From assembly GCA_020726505.1 (NCBI GenBank), contig JAHLEZ010000021.1, positions 496,001-560,000 of the forward strand: DNA of 64,000 bases, in the 5' to 3' direction. The translations under genes were made by a program, and so were the position numbers. Origin of the DNA: Leptodontidium sp. MPI-SDFR-AT-0119. Lineage: Eukaryota; Ascomycota; Leotiomycetes; Helotiales; Leptodontidiaceae. A model generated the notes under the pieces. That model searched no databases. It saw only the letters and a list, made by a program, of their open reading frames with translations, and was not told where the DNA came from. Below are positions 58,631 through 64,000 of the stretch, piece after piece (the first letter of the stretch is position 1; each line of letters opens with the position of its first letter).

Positions 58631-60770
58631 TAAGGAAGTGTGGTCGGAAAGGCATTGACAAATTATTTAAATGATGCAAGGATGGAGACTGATGGTGTTA
58701 GGATGGTTTGATGAATCTCAATTGATATTAAACGCTGCGACATATAATGACAAATGTCGAAAGTATATAATGTATATAAGCAGACAGGGGACTTTGGTCT
58801 TCAACCATCTCGTAGTATTACTCTGTTGGCTGTGTATCTTGAAGGCCCTTCGATGCAATACTCAACTCCGTAGGTTGACCACCTCAACTGTCGTCATCCA
58901 CTGTGTTGCCTTCCCCTCGTCACACCTTGCCAGCTTCGTCCTCGTCTCCAGTCCTATGCAGCATTCCATCCACAAGTGCAAAATGCTACAGCATGCTTGC
59001 ACTTCAAACAGAATCTCGGTTGCTGGTAGTGGTTGGGAATACTGGGTCACTATTTGTCTTTGTGAGCATCGCCACAGAAATTGGAGTTCGGCTGCGGGGT
59101 CAATGCCAGGGTTGCGGATCGAGTTTACATTGCGCATTATGAATTCTTAGCTCTTAAATTTTAGTTTTTGTTCTGTAGGGTTCTTCGAGTGGTTCATTGA
59201 AGAGTGAACAGAGTTCTTTGTTGTGTAGGGCAGGCTGGAAGTGGTTAAGCTGGTGCTCGGACATTCGGATTTTTTTGTCCTATCCTTGGATTTTGGGAAG
59301 TGAAGTCTATGTCTCTGCACATAATCCTTGAGGGAAAGAATGTGGACGAACGAGCGATATATTTCATCACTAGCTTTGGATATCACGACATGAGGTAGAT
59401 TCATGATTTGCATCGCGATGCGCGTGCCTCCATTTTTTTGTATTGAGGCGTTCTAGAAAAGGAAAAGAACTGCGCCTCAACCAATCCACAGCCATACTCA
59501 GCCATGATATTCCAGAGTTGACTTAAAGCTCGTGCTGCCGTCTTCAGTGTCGGTATCGGTCACCGAGACCTTGCGAAACATGATGGACGCTGGCATTTGA
59601 AGTTCTGGTGACGACTGATGTGAGAAGCATTTTGATGGATGAATGATCGATGGAGGTTTACAATTAGAATAATAGATGCTGGAATGGGGAATTGAGAATT
59701 TGTTGCAGAAAAGGTATAGACAGAGTCGCAGCAAACGGTAGGTAAGAAGTGAGACACAGCGTACTGAGCCCTGGTCGATTGACTCGAATGTGGCATTTCG
59801 GGTGGTGCGCGAATCATTGCAAAAATGACTCTTTTAAACATGCCTATTTGGGAGATGGGAGAGAGTTTGATGCTGAAGATATTACGTCAGAGGTTTTGGA
59901 ACAAACGCGGAAGTTGCTTTAGCGAAGGTATTGTTTATTTCGAGCTCGCTTAGAAAAGGGGGCGGGGTATGTCAAGCACCCCGCTATTCGGAAACCTGCC
60001 CACCAAGTACAGTTACCATCCGCCTTTCACTACTTGATAACAACGAAACCCCCACACTAGAGATACACTTTAACGGTATGCTGTTTAAATATTGTACAGC
60101 CCAAAATGAAGGTGAGGGGAAATAGGCTTAGGATATTGTGAGGTGGAAGTAGATTAAGCACATATGGCGCCATTACGTACTTCAGCACAATGTGGCCAGA
60201 AGCTAAGATTAAATTTCGAGTCGCATCGTTTATTATTTCTCTGTTGTTAGTTTTTGCTGAAAATAAACTTTCGCTACCGTCGACGCATAAAATGATTTGA
60301 TTCTTTCTTTATGCCACTTCTAGACATACACACAAAGAGCATTATCCTCAATTCCTCTTTGATCTTTCAAAGTGACAAGAACATTGTACCTTCCCACTAA
60401 TCATCTGGTAAAGAAAGGCTCTTGTGCCATTGTCTGGGGAGCATACTTATCATCGCGAAATCCTGCGACAGTCCATCTCCTCTGAAGCCATTCAAACTCT
60501 TGTTATACCTGCCTGCTTCAAGAACACAGGACTTCTTCACTTTCGCAATATCGACTCTGATCCAGTACCACCAAAGCACCTGAGCTATTTCTCATTATAG
60601 ACACGCACCAAGAGCCAAAAACAACTCACAACAAAACATTGTCTTCCCAAAGCACAAAGCACAAGCACAAGCACAAGCACAACCAAAAAAACCAAGCACA
60701 CTGGTCGTTCCATCACTCCTCACATTCCGCCCGCCCCTCAAAACCAGATCCAAGTCCAAATTCTAAAGCG
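58631..60770. other. Long gene-poor stretch
   Basis: About 2.1 kb without a supported gene. Open frames near 58671, 59147 and 59560 are featureless. A six-base AAGCAC/CACAAG repeat (about 60654-60684) lies shortly before the next start. Confidence 0.45.
60654..60684. repeat. CACAAG microsatellite
   Basis: About five tandem copies of CACAAG within the 5' leader of the acidic protein gene. Such runs vary in length between strains. Confidence 0.8.
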
Positions 60771-61493
60771 ATGGATTCTCTACTTGCAACGTTCGCATCC
60801 TACAAATTGAAGATCTTGGAATTTCCCACCAACACTACTGCCAACCCAAACCCCACCACCTCGCCATCGCTATCTCCATCTCCATACCCATTTTCATCAG
60901 TACCCTCAGACCCAGACCAAGATTCAGATTCGGATTCGGAATCAATAATCAACCAACAGGTCTCAACCGCGCCACTCCCGCTACAGGTACTGCATCTAAA
61001 GATGCCCATCCCACGGAAACAGAAGGGTGTCGTATCGGCACTTGAATCTACCGCTACACCTGTACCGGTAGCCATCACCGAGGAACCTGCGAGAAGAGAG
61101 CAAGAGAGAGGTCTCGCGAGACGGCCGTCTATAATCGTACCGTTGGTACGACATCGCAGCCAAGTCGCACTATTCGAGAATTGCGATGATGGTGACAGCT
61201 CGTCAGATTCGGATTCGGGTACAGATATAGAGATATCTGAAGATGAGGATGATGGTGATGAGGAGGAGGGTATAGACCAGAAACGTGAAACCGAGAACAC
61301 GAGTCCACTACCAGAGGAGATTGCGAGTGGAACGAGCAGTCCTTGGAAACGTGCTCAGAAGACCTGGAAAGCGATCTCGGTATTTAAGAATGAGACTGAA
61401 ATTGAGACCGAGACTGGGGAGCAGACGCAGTCGATATCAGATTACAGCATCTCGCCTCTCGGGACGCCGGTCTCGGTTGACTATGAGGTCTGA
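60771..61493 (+). CDS. Acidic low-complexity hypothetical protein
   Basis: A single exon of 240 aa from the first ATG in frame. No known domain. It has a proline/serine-rich part (about residues 25-50) and two acidic stretches of alternating aspartate and serine (residues 55-65 and 140-170, the second ending DEDDGDEEEG). A segment SSPWKRAQKTWKAISVF near 185-200 is amphipathic. It is probably disordered, perhaps nuclear. A long frame on the opposite strand reflects the repeated serine/aspartate codons. Confidence 0.5.
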   Translation: MDSLLATFASYKLKILEFPTNTTANPNPTTSPSLSPSPYPFSSVPSDPDQDSDSDSESIINQQVSTAPLPLQVLHLKMPIPRKQKGVVSALESTATPVPVAITEEPARREQERGLARRPSIIVPLVRHRSQVALFENCDDGDSSSDSDSGTDIEISEDEDDGDEEEGIDQKRETENTSPLPEEIASGTSSPWKRAQKTWKAISVFKNETEIETETGEQTQSISDYSISPLGTPVSVDYEV

Positions 61494-61907
61494 AGGGGTC
61501 TATCAGTCAGTGGCGAGTCAGACTCTTGAGTTGATGATTTGCGGAGGTCTTTCGTGGGGGAGATAGGGAGTTGCGTGCTGCTACTGTATTGCGAGGATGG
61601 GGGAGGCTGGGAAGGGAATGTTAAGGAAATGAATGAATGAATGAACTGTGTTGAATGGTATGTGGATCTCATTGCTAATATCAGATTTCAAGAGAGAAAG
61701 TTGAGAGAGATGGTTAGAGGAGTGTGATGTGATAGAATCTTGAGGCTGTTGTTGTAGATGCTAGAATGAATGACTATGTACTTTTCGTGATTTTAATGTC
61801 CAGATCGAGAGGTTTAGTAGCCGGCTGCATAGATAAGATTGATATTGTAGAAACTCAGAGTGAATAATCATAGAAGATCTTACAATATTTCAATTATTCG
61901 TATTTCC
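61494..61907. other. Intergenic, tail-to-tail region
   Basis: 3' flanks of two convergent genes; a short GAATGAATGAATGAA run at 61630-61644 is the only repeat. Confidence 0.45.
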
Positions 61908-64000
61908 CTAGGTCATGATTATGCAGTCAAGCAAACTATTCCCGATACCATATTCTTGCGCCGCACATTTCAGACAACTCTCCCCTTGAATCACACAAAG
62001 TCTAGGACCCAAGATCCCTATCTGAAATAGCTGCTCTAGAGTAGAGTCTTTCAATGCGAAAGCGAACGCCGTATTGTCCTGAACCAGAGATTGCCTCCTC
62101 GGTCCCGACAACGTCACGATGTTGATAGGGAACTCCTTACTTGCAGACCATCCATGATTCCTTTTATGAGAGCATGGGCCCGTGATCGTAGTCAGGAGTA
62201 GATGGCTAATGCACAGAGATAATCTCATGTCACCTGATTGCGATCTGTCTTGACTCGTCAGGCTGCACTTAATCCAGAATGCATCCTCGCCGAGTGTGAC
62301 TTCCATCGCGGGCTCAATTGGACCTTTGGCATAATGTGGGACAACGACGAATCCATCGGTCATTCTGGCTGAGTTTCCTTTGGGACAATTACGCAGGTTG
62401 TCGAATGGGAGGTCTGTCTCCTCTTTGACCAAGCGGCGAAGAACACCTCTGTGACTGATTCGTCCTGAAACGATGGTCATTGTTCTTCCTTTACTATCGA
62501 AGGCTTCTGAGTCCAAGAGAGCACGGTAGTAAATTGACACATTATCGATCGATACAGCTAGAACATCTACTCCAGTGAAGTCGAGGATATCGGATTCTTT
62601 AAGTGCCTCTAGACCGTGAACAAGTTGGCTCAGATGAACGAAGAGTTGGGCAGCAGTTGCGAATCCTTCGACTTTGGGTCCTCCGGAGATGGCAATTCTA
62701 GTCCAGGGCGTAAGTTTGCTACTGTTCACCACATCTGCCTGGATTCGTAACTCGCTTGGGTCGTATATGCATTGCATCAGGGCAAGAATGGTGACGCCAA
62801 ATCCATGGATGATCCCACCTATACGGCAACAGAGACAATGCGGAATTATAACAGGTCTGTCAGAATTTGCGCCGTGCGATCCGCATATATGATAAAGTTG
62901 GAGGGCTTCCAACAGATCAAGATATTGCAGGCCATGCGTCTGTACCACAGTCCCAGTCCAAGCTGAGACTCTTTGCGATCTTGTAGAGATCCCTGTCTCG
63001 AAATTCTGAGGAGATATGCCGAGAATCGCGCACTGCTCACCCAGGTCGCTGTCCAAGTTGCTGAAGGTTCCATTGATTCTGTGGTTGGGGTCGACGGAGG
63101 TTGGGCTATTCCTCAATCTCATTCTTAAGGAACTTCTCATTGTGGCACATAAGCGGACGATAGCTCTCTCAATCGAGTCTGCAATCGCTGGAGTAATGCG
63201 CGTGTCGAAGGAAATCTCGGCGGCCAGTGCCTCACCAATAGCATAATCGAGAGTCATGGCTTGCTGGCCTTGATTTGTCGTTGGAGGCACAACAATGTGG
63301 AACCTCTCGTTATCGGCGATAGAACTTTGCTTCTTGCCCATGGACTGAGCGAGCTGGATACAAACAGCCCCTGCTGTACCTGCTGACTCCCAGAGAACGA
63401 CCTCATCCAGTAGCACCTGGACGGCCATGCCAAGTATGTGGGAGGCATACGCTGCAATCCATGCTCCTCGCTGAGCAACTTGAAGATAGAGAGTTTCTAT
63501 TCTCTGAGCTGTGAAGACTAGCTGTCTTACCACCTTTGCCCATTCGGTAGCTTCTCCTTTAGCTTCGAGCCCGATGGGGCTCTGGCATCCTGCTTCACTG
63601 CAGCGCCGTCTCGAAGCAGTCACTACATACTGAAAGACTCTCCGGAACCCGAAGTCGGCCATGAACGGCGCGAGGTATGTGACCATGGTTTTCAAAACAT
63701 CGATATTGGGCATTTCCTCCGCGGGACAACCGCCTAAACTAAGTAGCTCCGCAAAAGCTTGCGTTGCCTCGTATATCGTTGCACCGGTGGCCAGAGCACC
63801 AATCGTGAGAAGAGCGGAAGTGCCGGCGCGTGTTCGTGCGAGTTCAATGGCTATATCAGAATGTCCCCATCCGATGTTCAAGGCTTTGGCTAAATAGCCT
63901 GCCCTGCCTGTCCGGGCACTCAGCAGGCTGCTAACTTCTTTTTCGTGAGCAGTTTGGATCGGGATCTGTTTCCCCAGATGAATGGCTGCAGCAACGGCAT
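61908..64000 (-). CDS. Large protein of unknown function, 5' end cut by window edge
   Basis: An uninterrupted frame of about 697 codons runs from the right edge to a stop at 61908. It is open through base 64000, so the true start lies outside. I do not recognise the family. The visible N-terminal part (SARTGRAGYLAKALN, then WGHSDIAIELART) is helical with alanine-rich segments (GTSALLTIGALATGATIYEAT). The middle has a cysteine pair (HCLCCRIGGIIHGFGV) in a hydrophobic stretch, and the C-terminal part is mixed beta. No signal or clear membrane topology can be judged without the start. Confidence 0.65.
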   Translation of the reverse strand, partial: AVAAAIHLGKQIPIQTAHEKEVSSLLSARTGRAGYLAKALNIGWGHSDIAIELARTRAGTSALLTIGALATGATIYEATQAFAELLSLGGCPAEEMPNIDVLKTMVTYLAPFMADFGFRRVFQYVVTASRRRCSEAGCQSPIGLEAKGEATEWAKVVRQLVFTAQRIETLYLQVAQRGAWIAAYASHILGMAVQVLLDEVVLWESAGTAGAVCIQLAQSMGKKQSSIADNERFHIVVPPTTNQGQQAMTLDYAIGEALAAEISFDTRITPAIADSIERAIVRLCATMRSSLRMRLRNSPTSVDPNHRINGTFSNLDSDLGEQCAILGISPQNFETGISTRSQRVSAWTGTVVQTHGLQYLDLLEALQLYHICGSHGANSDRPVIIPHCLCCRIGGIIHGFGVTILALMQCIYDPSELRIQADVVNSSKLTPWTRIAISGGPKVEGFATAAQLFVHLSQLVHGLEALKESDILDFTGVDVLAVSIDNVSIYYRALLDSEAFDSKGRTMTIVSGRISHRGVLRRLVKEETDLPFDNLRNCPKGNSARMTDGFVVVPHYAKGPIEPAMEVTLGEDAFWIKCSLTSQDRSQSGDMRLSLCISHLLLTTITGPCSHKRNHGWSASKEFPINIVTLSGPRRQSLVQDNTAFAFALKDSTLEQLFQIGILGPRLCVIQGESCLKCAAQEYGIGNSLLDCIIMT

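Noticed and set aside
58671..59150. 159-codon plus-strand frame
   Set aside because: No signal, domain or codon pattern like neighbouring genes; competing frames on both strands.
60800..61300. 166-codon frame on the minus strand
   Set aside because: It is the mirror of repeated serine and aspartate codons in the plus-strand gene.

Overview
The window looks like nuclear DNA of a filamentous ascomycete (Pezizomycotina). Genes on both strands carry many short introns of 48-137 bp with GT-AG ends. There are Zn2Cys6 regulators, a multimodular NRPS, a BAHD-like and an AATase-like acyltransferase, an F-box/LRR protein and a Kre9/KNH-like surface protein. Leotiomycetes would fit the gene content, but that is a weak inference. 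No tRNA, rRNA or CRISPR array was recognised.

Region 1 (1-29.5 kb) is a secondary-metabolite gene cluster centred on one NRPS gene (9390-24941). I resolved the NRPS as 16 exons whose splice phases sum to an intact frame of 4,751 aa. The order is partial C - A1-T1 - C1-A2-T2 - C2-A3-T3 - C3-A4-T4 - terminal C (SH-type) - degenerate T. This predicts a peptide of up to four units released or cyclised by the terminal C domain. Around it lie an AATase-like acyltransferase (cut by the left edge), a cytochrome P450, a BAHD acyltransferase, an iron/2-oxoglutarate dioxygenase, a YCII-domain protein, a short-chain dehydrogenase and a Zn2Cys6 regulator. Together they suggest a peptide that is oxidised and acylated.

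Region 2 (29.5-41 kb) is more ordinary: an FucP-type MFS sugar transporter, an F-box/LRR protein, a protein with a fungal domain I recognise as DUF7587-like, and long gene-poor stretches.

Region 3 (41.8-51.6 kb) is a second possible functional group. It holds a Zn2Cys6 regulator, an aspartate-aminotransferase-family enzyme, an alpha/beta hydrolase, a protein made of two fused RraA-like aldolase domains, and an HpcH/HpaI aldolase. Two metal-dependent pyruvate-aldolase folds beside a hydrolase and a regulator resemble an aromatic or sugar-acid breakdown route.

Region 4 (51.6-53.7 kb) is AT-rich and repetitive: stem-loop repeats followed by a 473 bp MITE-like element with terminal and subterminal inverted repeats. 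Region 5 (53.8-64 kb) holds a four-knuckle CCHC protein, a Fringe-like glycosyltransferase with a PAN-like C-terminal module, a Kre9/KNH-type surface protein, an acidic low-complexity protein and the 3' part of a large unknown gene cut by the right edge.

All gene models are manual splice reconstructions from the DNA. Family names come from motif recognition, with no database search.
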